The translations under genes were made by a program, and so were the position numbers. From positions 1-39,436 of IMG/VR virus record IMGVR_UViG_3300042554_002954: DNA of 39,436 nt; one strand, 5' to 3'. This DNA comes from a virus. How positions within the stretch are numbered: position 1 is the stretch's first letter; each line of letters begins with the position of its first letter. Shown piece after piece: positions 9,145-18,331 of the stretch. The notes under the pieces are model-generated. The model was not told the origin of the DNA, did no database searches, and saw only the letters and a program-made list of their open reading frames with translations.

Positions 9145-12100
9145 TTAAATAATATCAATATGTCTAATTAGTGGACAATCTGGTGGATCATCAAAACTGT
9201 CGCTGTTACTAGAACCATTTACATCTAGGTTTACAGGTGTATTTTCGTGATACAAGATAACTGCTGTAAATGTTTCTAAAGATTGTTGTGTGTTTAAATT
9301 TTTTATTTCAACTGTAAAAGACCTAAGAAGTCCGTTAAAATCGTCACTTTCTTTCTTTGACCTTACAATATGATCTGAAGAAAGACGACTAGTTATAGTT
9401 GAAGGTTCATCATCTCCATAGTAATCATACGTGGTAACTATGGTGTGTTTATCCAAAGTAGGAAACCTTGCCGGATCTATTTGCCATGAAACTTTCTTTA
9501 CAAGATACTTTTCTGCAGCTTTATCACTAGCTACATACTGAATCACAGGTGCTGTCTGAGCACTTGTGTCGCTAGCCAGAATGCTCTGACTTAGCAAAGC
9601 AGGGAGATAGCGCTTAAGATCAGCAATAAGGTTTTGAGTCTCTCTTTTTTCGGCTTGAGATAATCCACGGTAAGCTATCTTTTGAGGGTTTTCCCCAGAT
9701 TTTATAAAAGCTAGTGGAAGTTTGTTATTAGCTAGTAACGCTATAGAAGCGCTATCTTTTTCTGCTTCTCTAACTTTAATATAGTCTAGTCTTCCATCAG
9801 GTCCGTACTTGTAGTAATCCGCGGACAGGTAAATAATAAAACAGTCTAGTGTACCGGCTGTAGCTGTTCCAGATATAGTAGATTGAAATGTTTTAGTTTC
9901 TTTTCCATCATTGTAATTAAATTTATCATACAAAATTGGGGATAAGCCACTCATTTCACCAGAAGCTGACAAAAGAGTAATATCTAGTTCACTAGTTTGA
10001 TTTTTTGTTAATACACTTAATGTTCCGTAATCATTACTAGTTTGGCTAAGATCATTTCCTTTTAGCTGAAGCTGGCTATTTGAGTTTGAAGAATTTATAA
10101 TGTTTACTAAAATGTCTGCTTCATAGTAAACAACGTATTTTTCTCCAACAACCGGGTAAGTTCCCCTATTTTCCCACCGGATAGTAGGAAATACGTAGCT
10201 ATAACTTTGTCCATTATTAGTTACAGTTTTAGTTGTGTAGTCAAGCTTTACATCTTGATCGTGAAGGTTGTAGTAAAAAGATCCTTCTTTTTGTTCTGAA
10301 TTAGCGTTTATCTCTACATTACGAATTTGAAGCAACCGTACAGATTCTATTTGATTTGCGCTAGGTCCCCCCAAGACATGCAAACCAAGCAAATCTTTTT
10401 GCTCAGCATTTAGGGTAGAGTAATCTTGAACAAGTGGTTGTTTTCTAGTGACCTCTTCTCTAATTATGCACTTTATTTTTGATCCAGTAATAGTTTTAAA
10501 TCTTGTGGGTAAACTGTAATTAACAGTACTAGTACCAGTGTAAAGTATATTAAAATCATATGTAGACTCTGAACTACTTTCAAAATTAGGCAATACTATT
10601 TTTGCATCTGTATTTGTAATATATCTTCCTTCTACTACTGCATTAATGTTTTCAAAAGTGTAGTCTCTATTAAAACCAGTTTTAATACTGTAATCAGTTA
10701 CAACTTGGGTATCAAGTAAGTTTTTAAATCTTTCAGAAAAATAGTTGTTTGTTAATCCTGTAAATTCTCTATTGGGCAAAGAAGATTTTATTTGACCATC
10801 TTTTGTAATATGTATTGGATAAACTCTTAGGCAAAGATCTTCTTTACTAATTCCGTAAGTGCTGTAAAAAGTAGAATCATCTGTTATTTCTTTTTCTCTT
10901 ATAACAACATCTCTTAAACCAAGTGCTTGAAAATCTGCTGGTATAGATATATAGCCGTTTTCACTTGATCTAATTAAAGCGTTTCCGCTAACTGTTGTAA
11001 CGTTAGCTATACCTGATAAAACAGTCTGATCTCCTACCTTTAGGTAATTGCTTGGTCCAGGTATATAGTTGTAATACTCCGATCCAGTCAAAGTTTTAAA
11101 TTTTTGAAATACAGGTCTTCTTTCGTCTGTGGTAGTTTCACTCCAGTAAAAATCTGACAAGTAAAATTTTGTTCCAGACGGAAATGGTGTTTGTGTTTCA
11201 ATAGTTAGTCCTATATAATATCCAACATTTGTTAAAGCTAATTCATTAATTTTAGCTTGAGTGTTAAAAGTAATTTCATGCGAGGTATTACCAGAAGCAT
11301 AGCTGTAGGAAGAAGGCATACTTACTTGAGGCGTTTTTGACCCAAGAGTAAAAAAGTTTACTGAAGCCTTGAAACTTACAGATCCACTGTTAGCTGGAAG
11401 AACAACCTTGATTTTACTTGATATATTTTTTATCTTTTTTATTTCAGTCGGAGACAACTGCTTTACTAAAATATCTAAATACTTAGTATCCCCTTCAACT
11501 GAATTAGCATTTACCTTGTTTATATTAAACTTTGCGTTGTAAACACTCTTATCAGAAACTTGCTCAACAAGATCAACCTCGGGAGTTAACTCAATGTAAC
11601 TACCGCTTGCAGGCCGGGCATAGCACGTAGTTGATTTAATAGCTAACTCATCGTACTCGGATACGTGTAAAGTTCCTGCAACCCAGACAGGGACTACTTT
11701 AAGTCGATTTGCTCCTGGAAGTCCAAGGTATTGTCCTGAGCCGTTATATACTGACGGATCTCTTAAATTAGGATCTTCGGAAGCGCTAACTGTAAACTTT
11801 TCAAAGAAAACACCAATAAATCCCCAACCACTGTTTGTTACAGGAATATTTTTTGCAGAAGGAACCGTGTGTACCACACCATCACACCATATTTTATGGT
11901 CCATAGAATCTATTGTATTGTATAAAGTAAACTCTCCTGGAGTTTCTGTGTCTTCTGGAAGCTCCGAAACAACAGACAACCCAGAAATAACGTCCCCGTT
12001 TTGAAAAACAGCTTGACCATTTTGATTAATTCTGTCGCTTAAAAGAGACTGAATTTCATTAAATTCTGCAGACTGAGGAACCTCTCCGGCCAGAGCTCTC

Positions 12101-12165
12101 CACTCTTGATATCCTCTAGACCTTGAGTATCTATTAAAGTATTGAGATTCACGACTAAACTGCAT
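9145..12165 (-). CDS. DUF4815-like tail/baseplate protein, 1006 aa
   Basis: ATG 12165 follows GGGAGAGA at a suitable distance. The N-terminus has the pattern I associate with DUF4815 phage proteins: FSRESQYFNRYSRSRGYQ, then EVPQSAEFNEIQSLLSDRIN and a GDVISGLSV segment within the first 70 residues, followed by a beta-rich body. DUF4815 proteins occur next to baseplate wedge genes in large myoviruses and probably form part of the baseplate rim or the fibre attachment. The remaining 900 residues look like repeated beta domains rich in Ser, Thr, Asn and Tyr, typical of fibre-like virion proteins. The gene follows a 169-residue unassigned protein and the wedge genes and is probably in the same operon. 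The family call is from memory of the N-terminal pattern; the exact role is uncertain. Confidence 0.6.
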   Translation of the reverse strand: MQFSRESQYFNRYSRSRGYQEWRALAGEVPQSAEFNEIQSLLSDRINQNGQAVFQNGDVISGLSVVSELPEDTETPGEFTLYNTIDSMDHKIWCDGVVHTVPSAKNIPVTNSGWGFIGVFFEKFTVSASEDPNLRDPSVYNGSGQYLGLPGANRLKVVPVWVAGTLHVSEYDELAIKSTTCYARPASGSYIELTPEVDLVEQVSDKSVYNAKFNINKVNANSVEGDTKYLDILVKQLSPTEIKKIKNISSKIKVVLPANSGSVSFKASVNFFTLGSKTPQVSMPSSYSYASGNTSHEITFNTQAKINELALTNVGYYIGLTIETQTPFPSGTKFYLSDFYWSETTTDERRPVFQKFKTLTGSEYYNYIPGPSNYLKVGDQTVLSGIANVTTVSGNALIRSSENGYISIPADFQALGLRDVVIREKEITDDSTFYSTYGISKEDLCLRVYPIHITKDGQIKSSLPNREFTGLTNNYFSERFKNLLDTQVVTDYSIKTGFNRDYTFENINAVVEGRYITNTDAKIVLPNFESSSESTYDFNILYTGTSTVNYSLPTRFKTITGSKIKCIIREEVTRKQPLVQDYSTLNAEQKDLLGLHVLGGPSANQIESVRLLQIRNVEINANSEQKEGSFYYNLHDQDVKLDYTTKTVTNNGQSYSYVFPTIRWENRGTYPVVGEKYVVYYEADILVNIINSSNSNSQLQLKGNDLSQTSNDYGTLSVLTKNQTSELDITLLSASGEMSGLSPILYDKFNYNDGKETKTFQSTISGTATAGTLDCFIIYLSADYYKYGPDGRLDYIKVREAEKDSASIALLANNKLPLAFIKSGENPQKIAYRGLSQAEKRETQNLIADLKRYLPALLSQSILASDTSAQTAPVIQYVASDKAAEKYLVKKVSWQIDPARFPTLDKHTIVTTYDYYGDDEPSTITSRLSSDHIVRSKKESDDFNGLLRSFTVEIKNLNTQQSLETFTAVILYHENTPVNLDVNGSSNSDSFDDPPDCPLIRHIDII

Positions 12166-12179
12166 TAAATCTCTCCCGT

Positions 12180-12689
12180 TTAAACATCAATAACAACTTG
12201 GTAATTAAATGTTTTTGTATAGTTTTCAAAAGTATTATTGTTAATTATGTAAGTTGATGCAAACTTGGCAACAGCCTCGATAACGTAACTAGTTCTTGCG
12301 TCTTGAATAACAGAAACAGGTATAAATCCGTAAGCACTAGTATTGTTGTAACTAAAAGGTATTTTTAAATTACTTACTACGTATATAGTGTTAAAAGAAG
12401 TTGTAATAGAATTTGCTTTGATCTCAGCTTCAAGGTGAAGTTTAGGTGTTAAAGTCATTAAATTACTAGGTAAAATATTTTCTATAATAGGGAAATTACT
12501 AGGAGACTCTCCTGTTGCGTTAACAATATATTTTTTGTTTATTGGAACAATAGCTTTAACTAAACTAGCATCTATAGTTTCAGTTGAGCTTTCAGTCAAA
12601 TTATTTGTACTAGAAACCACAAAATACATAGGCTCGCTGTATAAGCTAAGAAGCCTGTGTATCCTTCCATGTTTATGGGTAACGGCCAT
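12180..12689 (-). CDS. Hypothetical baseplate-region protein, 169 aa
   Basis: I do not recognise this protein. ATG 12689 follows GGAGAAATAGT. The 53 bases between it and the previous stop are very AT-rich and could hold a promoter, but no convincing -35/-10 pair is seen. The N-terminus is basic (VTHKHGRIHRLLSLYSEPM) and the rest is Ser/Thr/Asn-rich with alternating hydrophobics, suggesting a single beta-sandwich domain. It is placed between a wedge-region protein and the DUF4815-like protein, so a small baseplate or fibre-connector component is the best guess. Confidence 0.55.
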   Translation of the reverse strand: MAVTHKHGRIHRLLSLYSEPMYFVVSSTNNLTESSTETIDASLVKAIVPINKKYIVNATGESPSNFPIIENILPSNLMTLTPKLHLEAEIKANSITTSFNTIYVVSNLKIPFSYNNTSAYGFIPVSVIQDARTSYVIEAVAKFASTYIINNNTFENYTKTFNYQVVIDV

Positions 12690-12742
12690 ACTATTTCTCC
12701 ATATAGGTTTCTATAGAATATACTATCACAAAAATATATAAT

Positions 12743-13906
12743 TTACACCCAAACGATTTGTGATATAGATTGTAAATAAATTTCAGATTGTCCTGTGTGA
12801 ATTACTTCTGTCTGCGTAGAACTAAAACTAGAGTAGAGCTCTGTACTTTCTGTTTGTCCTATCATGTAATATACTGAAAAATTAACTAGTACGCCGGCAG
12901 CTTTTACAGACTTAAGCACACTACTGTTTAACACAGCTAAACTGTCTTCTATTGATTTTATAGAACTTACCTGAAAAGAAGAAAATAAAGTACAGTTTAG
13001 TGTTGCTCCGTACTGTTCAAAATTAAAATACTTTTTACCTCTTGTAAATCCTAAAGAATACCTACCAAGTGCAGTTTTTAAAGCCGCCAATCTTTTTTGT
13101 TTTATATCTTCAGTTTCTTGGTATACCAATCCGTTTTCTGAAGAATTTATACTAAACAAATCATCAAGTGACTCGTTTATAGGCTGCATTGTGTTAATTT
13201 GAGAACTAAACCTATTGTATGCAAATTGATTTAAGTTTCTATCAAAGTTTAATTTATACGCTTGATTTCGTTTTAAAAAGTCACTATTGGACTCTCCAGG
13301 GAGCTGCTCTACAACGTATGACGGACCGTGCGGATATTTTTTTACGTTTTTAAAAGGCTCTTCAAAGTAGACTTCTACAATTCCTTTTCCAGATAAAAAT
13401 GATTTTATAGAACTAGCTACTTCTAAAAAAGTTACTCCGCTAGGTGTAAACAACTTTATAAGTTTTTGAGATATCTCAAATATTCTTTTTTGATATTGCT
13501 CTTTTGTTTCTTTTTCCCAGTCAATTTCCCAAGATGCTACGTATCTTGGATTGTTTTTATCCTCAATGTTTCCGTAGTCACCGTAGTAATCATAGTAAGT
13601 ATTTCTGACGTGGTCTATCCAGGTATCCGTAATTTTTTTATGAATAGTAGATAAATAGATGTTGTTTCTTAATTCTGTTACAGAGTGTATCAAGTTTGCT
13701 ACTGATTTTGACAATGATAAAAATAAAGCTGAAGATGTAGAAGTTGCTCTGAGAGCAAACGAATACATGCTATCTCTCGTAACTTGTCTTACAGAAAAAC
13801 CAAACCAAAGTTTATTCTTAGGAATTTTAGAAACAAGCACTGCAAATATATGATTTGCTAAAGCAGACTTATCGGAGTAGTTAGATTTAACTCTTTCAAA
13901 AGGCAT
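12743..13906 (-). CDS. Probable baseplate wedge-region protein, 387 aa
   Basis: The ATG at 13906 directly abuts the TAA stop of the J-like gene, so the two are probably translationally coupled. In many contractile tails the gene after the J/gp6-like wedge protein encodes the second wedge partner (the P2 gpI or T4 gp7 position), and that positional logic is my main argument. The sequence has a helical N-terminus (about 1-100), an acidic Tyr-rich segment (YYDYYGDYGNIEDKNNPRY, about 120-140) and a Trp/Glu segment (WEIDWEKETKEQYQKR). A mixed alpha/beta C-terminal half follows. I do not see clear sequence identity to gpI. There are no membrane or catalytic motifs. Confidence 0.55.
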   Translation of the reverse strand: MPFERVKSNYSDKSALANHIFAVLVSKIPKNKLWFGFSVRQVTRDSMYSFALRATSTSSALFLSLSKSVANLIHSVTELRNNIYLSTIHKKITDTWIDHVRNTYYDYYGDYGNIEDKNNPRYVASWEIDWEKETKEQYQKRIFEISQKLIKLFTPSGVTFLEVASSIKSFLSGKGIVEVYFEEPFKNVKKYPHGPSYVVEQLPGESNSDFLKRNQAYKLNFDRNLNQFAYNRFSSQINTMQPINESLDDLFSINSSENGLVYQETEDIKQKRLAALKTALGRYSLGFTRGKKYFNFEQYGATLNCTLFSSFQVSSIKSIEDSLAVLNSSVLKSVKAAGVLVNFSVYYMIGQTESTELYSSFSSTQTEVIHTGQSEIYLQSISQIVWV

Positions 13907-15169
13907 TTAGTTTTCCGCCGTAATGCTTAAACCAAGCAAAGTTATAGTACTTTCACTACTCGCTGGTTTAACTTCTCTGCTAGGGCCAACTTCTGCAGAT
14001 TTACCCCTTAAATACTGAACTGGATAATTTTCCGGGTAAAGTATTTGAACACTTACTCCCTTTTGAGTTACTTCAGAGCTAAAGAGAGAGCCTTCTAATG
14101 CGGCTACATATATAGACTGACCAGGGGAAAGCGAAGAAAATGCTGACTTTACTCTAGAAGTTACATCAGATACGTAACTGACTACTTTTGGGTTATTACT
14201 GCCAAGGGTTGTTTTTAAAACAACAACACAATTAAGTGCAGTAACAGGAGGGGCAGTAACATCAAATCTTATGCCTGCGGATTTTTTTGAATTTATTTCT
14301 TCAATAACTAAAGTTTTTAAACTTTCAGGTAAACTGCCGTTTTCCCAGAGTTCAGGCACTACTTGAACAACAAAAGAACCTGGGTGCTTTGATTCAATTT
14401 GGCCGCTAGTAAGAAGTATGCTGTTGTCAAACACGGTAGCGTTTTTAACGCCTGGAAGGCCTTTTACGGCGTTTTCTATAATACTTGCGGTTCCGTATCC
14501 TATTGACTGTATATAAGACCTAAAACCTGCCCTCATCTCATCTTCAGTATCAGAAGAAGTTCCGCCAGTTATTCCGGCTCCACTAAAAACTGTAAAGTCA
14601 GAATTAAAACTAGACCCAACAAAAAAACTTAAAGATTTGTAAGTAGGGTCAAAAGTATATAAAGCTGTTCCCGCATCAATAGTTAGTTCTCCAACACTTG
14701 TAGATTCAACAACTAGCTTTACAGCTTGATTAGAGGTAGCATTTCTTGTAAATCCTCCATTTATATTATCTACTCTTGTTACGGTAAGAGTTGCCTGGGG
14801 GTTTGCAGAAAGTAGTACAGTTCCTACAGGGATAGAAGAATTAAAGGTATTATCTGGTTTTTTTACAGCGTAAACGATACCAGTGGACTTTGTTCCAAGC
14901 CTAGGGCTGTAATTAAAATCTTGAAGCCTTTGCACAAGGCTATCTCCAGTTGCTGTACTTACATAAAAAGAATCAGATAAAGATTTAAAATTTGTCCAAT
15001 AGTCAGACAACGTAGCAGCTATAGATCTAAGTATTGTATAGATTACGGACCCCTCAGAAAAGTCTGTGATCTTTTTTGAGCTCGGTAATTTAACTTGGTT
15101 TTCTTTTAAATCGTTTACTAAATCATCTGTAATATCTGAATAAGTTTTAAATCTAAAATCCCCTGCCAT
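13907..15169 (-). CDS. Baseplate wedge protein, J-like (gp6 family)
   Basis: J-like proteins form the inner baseplate wedge of contractile tails and dimerise to close the ring around the hub. The N-terminus (DDLVNDLKENQVKLPSSKKI, then DFSEGSVIYTILRSIAA) shows the usual family pattern: a short helix, the DFSxGSVI segment and a helical stretch. YVSTATGDSLVQRLQDF follows, matching the conserved segment where each monomer reads A-TG--LD--G in relatives. The centre carries beta-rich domains with VPELWENGSLPESLKTLVIE. The length (420 aa) is in the normal range. ATG 15169 lies 9 bases after the gp25-like stop and the next gene starts immediately after the TAA, the usual gp25-J order. Confidence 0.85.
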   Translation of the reverse strand: MAGDFRFKTYSDITDDLVNDLKENQVKLPSSKKITDFSEGSVIYTILRSIAATLSDYWTNFKSLSDSFYVSTATGDSLVQRLQDFNYSPRLGTKSTGIVYAVKKPDNTFNSSIPVGTVLLSANPQATLTVTRVDNINGGFTRNATSNQAVKLVVESTSVGELTIDAGTALYTFDPTYKSLSFFVGSSFNSDFTVFSGAGITGGTSSDTEDEMRAGFRSYIQSIGYGTASIIENAVKGLPGVKNATVFDNSILLTSGQIESKHPGSFVVQVVPELWENGSLPESLKTLVIEEINSKKSAGIRFDVTAPPVTALNCVVVLKTTLGSNNPKVVSYVSDVTSRVKSAFSSLSPGQSIYVAALEGSLFSSEVTQKGVSVQILYPENYPVQYLRGKSAEVGPSREVKPASSESTITLLGLSITAEN

Positions 15170-15178
15170 ACTATACTC

Positions 15179-15667
15179 CTAGTTTATACCGTTAAGATTT
15201 AAGGATACGCTGGAAATTTCAGAACTTCCAACAGTTTGGTATTTTATAACTACGCTTAGCAAGCCAATTCTGTTTTTTAAGTCTAATCCAACATCAATCA
15301 AATTTATTCTACTATCAGAGGACACTACTGATTGTATACTAGACTTTATTAATTTAACAGTATTAAAATTAAATGGCTCAGAGAGCAAAGCAGTTAAATC
15401 TGACCCATACGCGAGGCCCTTATTTAACACAACTGATCTATATTGCTGAGTAAGGGAATCTAACTCATAAGTACTTACGAGAGCTCCATAACTACCAAAG
15501 TAAGTCTTTATTTTCCTGTATATAGATTTTTGTATGGACTCATCATCAGTTACAATATCTATATCTCCATTTTTTAAACTTATATCATCGTTTTCTATAT
15601 CGTAATCAGTAGCAGCAGATATACTACTCTGATCAGACTGTACTCTTATATCTCCGTAGTTATCCAC
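15179..15667 (-). CDS. Baseplate wedge protein, gp25/W-like
   Basis: GPW/gp25 proteins are small lysozyme-fold-like (non-enzymatic) baseplate components that nucleate sheath assembly. Here a 162-residue protein contains NGDIDIVTDDESIQKSIYRK around 30-55, followed by KTYFGSYGALVSTYELDSL. This fits the family order: GDI segment, a glutamine-containing helix, then a loop leading to the YG-like turn. GTG 15667 is the start; AGGAGGG lies 8 bases upstream. Position directly upstream of the J-like gene supports the call. The C-terminal half (SDSRINLIDVGLDLKNRIGL) matches the family's beta-strand pair. The protein is near the upper end of normal size for this family. Confidence 0.8.
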   Translation of the reverse strand: MDNYGDIRVQSDQSSISAATDYDIENDDISLKNGDIDIVTDDESIQKSIYRKIKTYFGSYGALVSTYELDSLTQQYRSVVLNKGLAYGSDLTALLSEPFNFNTVKLIKSSIQSVVSSDSRINLIDVGLDLKNRIGLLSVVIKYQTVGSSEISSVSLNLNGIN

Positions 15668-15670
15668 AAC

Positions 15671-16549
15671 TTAGCCCTCCTGTGCTTCAAACTCATCTGT
15701 AGAAGAAATAAAAGCTGGAATAGGACTCATATCTGACCACTGCGGTAATTGAACTGAATTTTTAGCCTTAGAGGAAAACCCGATAGAAGCGGGAGAGGTT
15801 CTTGATGAGCTAGCTGGATTCAAGTCAATCCTGTCTCCCACAATTTTTATATTTTTAGCGCTAACACTTAATTTTTCACCAGCAATTATTCCTATGTTTT
15901 CAGCAGACAGACCAAACTCATCTTTTACAGAAACAAGCATATCTTTTGCTTTGTTTATAAGTAGATCTGCTTCTGCAAGCAAAGTATGAGCAAGTAAAAC
16001 TCTGGAGTGAGCAGTATCAACAAATACAGGAGCTTCATTTCGAATTAAAGTTCCCGCCCTTGTCAAAAGAGATTTTAAAACTTTTACTTCACTTGAGGAC
16101 AGCACCTCTACTGTATTTCCAGAATCCATTTCTACAGAGTTTGTCTGAACAACATCCCCAAACTGCTGAAGACTTTCATTAATAGTTTTTTCTACAATAG
16201 ATTTTTCACCAATAGGTATAGTTTTTCCAATCATATTGTAAAGAGTTATCACAAAAGATTTTAGCTCTGAGTAATCTTTTTTACCTATTCCCAAGAGCTC
16301 TTCGGATATAACCCTGTTTAAACCAAGTAATATGTTCTTTTTTAACTTATTTACCTGATCAGGATGAGCATCCTCGGGAGGAGTCTGATTTAGTCCAGCA
16401 TCAGGGTTTCCTACAAAAGTAGAATTTAAAGATTTTGTTGTGTGATCTAACAGCTTTACAGACTGTTTAGACACATCTTTAGTTTGCTCTTTTACAGAGT
16501 TAGCAAAACCAACAATACTGGATATAAAACTTAAAGCCAAGCTACGCAC
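15671..16549 (-). CDS. Tail-tip protein with short beta-helix-like segment, possible spike tip, 292 aa
   Basis: I chose GTG 16549, which overlaps the previous gene by 8 bases; TTG 16552 is an equal alternative with one extra residue, and the SD is weak (AAGAAAG). The first 200 residues look helical and soluble. Near residues 220-245 the sequence shows an alternating pattern, GEKLSVSAKNIKIVGDRIDL, like the triple-stranded beta-helix repeats of phage spike proteins, followed by a Ser/Pro-rich tail. With the OB-fold spike-like and hub genes just upstream, a role at the central needle or an adjacent hub part is plausible. The family itself is not recognised, and the repeat is short, so this is inference. 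Confidence 0.5.
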   Translation of the reverse strand: MRSLALSFISSIVGFANSVKEQTKDVSKQSVKLLDHTTKSLNSTFVGNPDAGLNQTPPEDAHPDQVNKLKKNILLGLNRVISEELLGIGKKDYSELKSFVITLYNMIGKTIPIGEKSIVEKTINESLQQFGDVVQTNSVEMDSGNTVEVLSSSEVKVLKSLLTRAGTLIRNEAPVFVDTAHSRVLLAHTLLAEADLLINKAKDMLVSVKDEFGLSAENIGIIAGEKLSVSAKNIKIVGDRIDLNPASSSRTSPASIGFSSKAKNSVQLPQWSDMSPIPAFISSTDEFEAQEG

Positions 16550-18329
16550 CAAACTTTCTTAAAAAGTCAAATCCAGTTTTTATGTTTGTTCCATTAAGTA
16601 GATATGCTGAGTATTTACTTCCGGCTTCTGCAAGTTTTTTTATTATACTTTCTTTTTCCTCTGAAGAAATAATACTAGCGCTTGAAACTAATTTTATTCT
16701 TTCAAGAACAAGCGCAGAAAGTAATGCAGGAAAGGCTTGAAACCCTAAAAATCCCCCTCTTTCCTGTACAGTGTCTTTCCAACCGTTTGTTAGGTTAACT
16801 ACATTTTGAAGGCTGCCAAATTCATTTTTTACAGCTGGCAATACGTTACTTACAAAAGCTTCACTTTTTTCTAAATGGCTAAAGTAATCTGAACTTCCGT
16901 TCAAAGCTAAAATCATTTCAGAACTTAAAGAGCCGTAAGAAGGAGAAACATTAAATATCCAGTCCCAAATACTATACAAAGTAGAACTGCTTGAATTTGA
17001 ATTTCTATCCATAAACAATAAATTAAGTGCATCTTCTAAAGAGTTAAATCTGCTAGATACCATTTTTAATTTAAGCAACCACAACTTTAAATTGCTCTCT
17101 TGCTGCTGGTACTGAATAGCTATTGAAAGTATCTCATAACAGGTTTCTTCTGATAGCTCTCCTAGAGCAGAATCAATTTCTTTAAATTTTTTAAACTTGT
17201 TATAACTTTCACTAGATCTAAGACTCATTGCTGGAATAAAAGAAGAAAGGTCATCCTCTGGATTTTCTATTATTTTATTTATGTCTAACATGTCTTCCAA
17301 TTTTTGTTTTAACTCGTAAGGTAAAGAATTATACCCAGGAATTGCGTACATGGGCATCAAAGTGTTAAAGAGATCATAATCACTTTTATTTGCATTTTGG
17401 GTATCCTGTCTGAGTTGCTGTATTTTGTTATAAAGATCTGGATTGTTTTCTTGCAGGTTGTTTCCGTGAGCAAGGTAAAATAAATTTCCTGGCATACTAG
17501 GTACGATAGGGTTGTAGTTAATTCTTTTTTTAAGATTGTCTGGATTTTTTTCTTCCGTTACTTTATCTCTAAAAAATTTAGAAGAAGCGGCCTCCGACAT
17601 AGGGCTTAAAACAGAATCATACGTATGAACGTAGCTAAAAATTGTCTGCTTTAACTGATCTGCGGTGGTTGAAAGAAACTGAAACGGATCTGTATCTATG
17701 GTTGAAATTGCCGTAGAAAGATTAGCCGATACACTAGCGATTTGATTTTGTAAAACTTGAATGTTTTTTAGATCTTCTGTTATTTTTGTAGCATTTTCAA
17801 CAACTTGTGAAATAGAAGAAAGGCTATCAACATTACCAGATCTAACAGCTGTTACCTGCGTGTTATCTCCCTCAACAGAACCTACGGTCTGAGATTCTTT
17901 CATGACTCTGTTGGCGTTATCTTTGTAGTAGTGCTGAGGATGTGGCGTATACGGCAGAATAGACTCTACGCTGCTTTTTATGTTTTCTATACTAGCGTTT
18001 ACAAGAGGTATTTCGGATCCTTTATTATCAATACGAGCTTGTAAATTATTTGCTATTTCAGGTGTTTTTAAAATTTTATCTAAAGATATTTCTCCAAAAT
18101 CTTTTGGCTCTGTTAAACCTTTTATACTGCTCTGAGCAAGCTCAAAAGCACTTAGTATGCCCTCTTTAAACCCGTACAAAGAAAATCCATTAACCATCTG
18201 GCTTGCAGTGCTTTTTACAGAATCCACTTGCTCTGAAAGCTTACTGGAAACGTCAGAATGCATATCTTTTAGTCTACCTAGTTCACTTTTTATTTGAGAT
18301 ATTTGATTTATGTTATTAAAGTCAAGCAT
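16542..18329 (-). CDS. Helical tail-tip protein, 595 aa, unassigned
   Basis: ATG 18329 follows AGGA by 8 bases; a GTG at 18332 overlapping the previous TAG by one base is an alternative. The protein looks mostly alpha-helical, with a coiled-coil-like N-terminus (QISQIKSELGRLKDMHSDVS) and long Ser/Asn/Gln-rich helices. The last 60 residues are helical and slightly hydrophobic (ALLSALVLERIKLVSSASII), though no clear membrane span is seen. It is the most helical long protein in the window, so it is a weak candidate for a tape-measure or hub-linked protein. Its position after the spike-like gene fits a hub or tail-tip component better. Family not recognised. Confidence 0.55.
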   Translation of the reverse strand: MLDFNNINQISQIKSELGRLKDMHSDVSSKLSEQVDSVKSTASQMVNGFSLYGFKEGILSAFELAQSSIKGLTEPKDFGEISLDKILKTPEIANNLQARIDNKGSEIPLVNASIENIKSSVESILPYTPHPQHYYKDNANRVMKESQTVGSVEGDNTQVTAVRSGNVDSLSSISQVVENATKITEDLKNIQVLQNQIASVSANLSTAISTIDTDPFQFLSTTADQLKQTIFSYVHTYDSVLSPMSEAASSKFFRDKVTEEKNPDNLKKRINYNPIVPSMPGNLFYLAHGNNLQENNPDLYNKIQQLRQDTQNANKSDYDLFNTLMPMYAIPGYNSLPYELKQKLEDMLDINKIIENPEDDLSSFIPAMSLRSSESYNKFKKFKEIDSALGELSEETCYEILSIAIQYQQQESNLKLWLLKLKMVSSRFNSLEDALNLLFMDRNSNSSSSTLYSIWDWIFNVSPSYGSLSSEMILALNGSSDYFSHLEKSEAFVSNVLPAVKNEFGSLQNVVNLTNGWKDTVQERGGFLGFQAFPALLSALVLERIKLVSSASIISSEEKESIIKKLAEAGSKYSAYLLNGTNIKTGFDFLRKFGA

Positions 18330-18331
18330 CA

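Noticed and set aside
9135-9158. TTG start for the 773-aa gene
   Set aside because: It overlaps the previous stop and lacks an SD, while the ATG at 9134 has AAGGA at good spacing.
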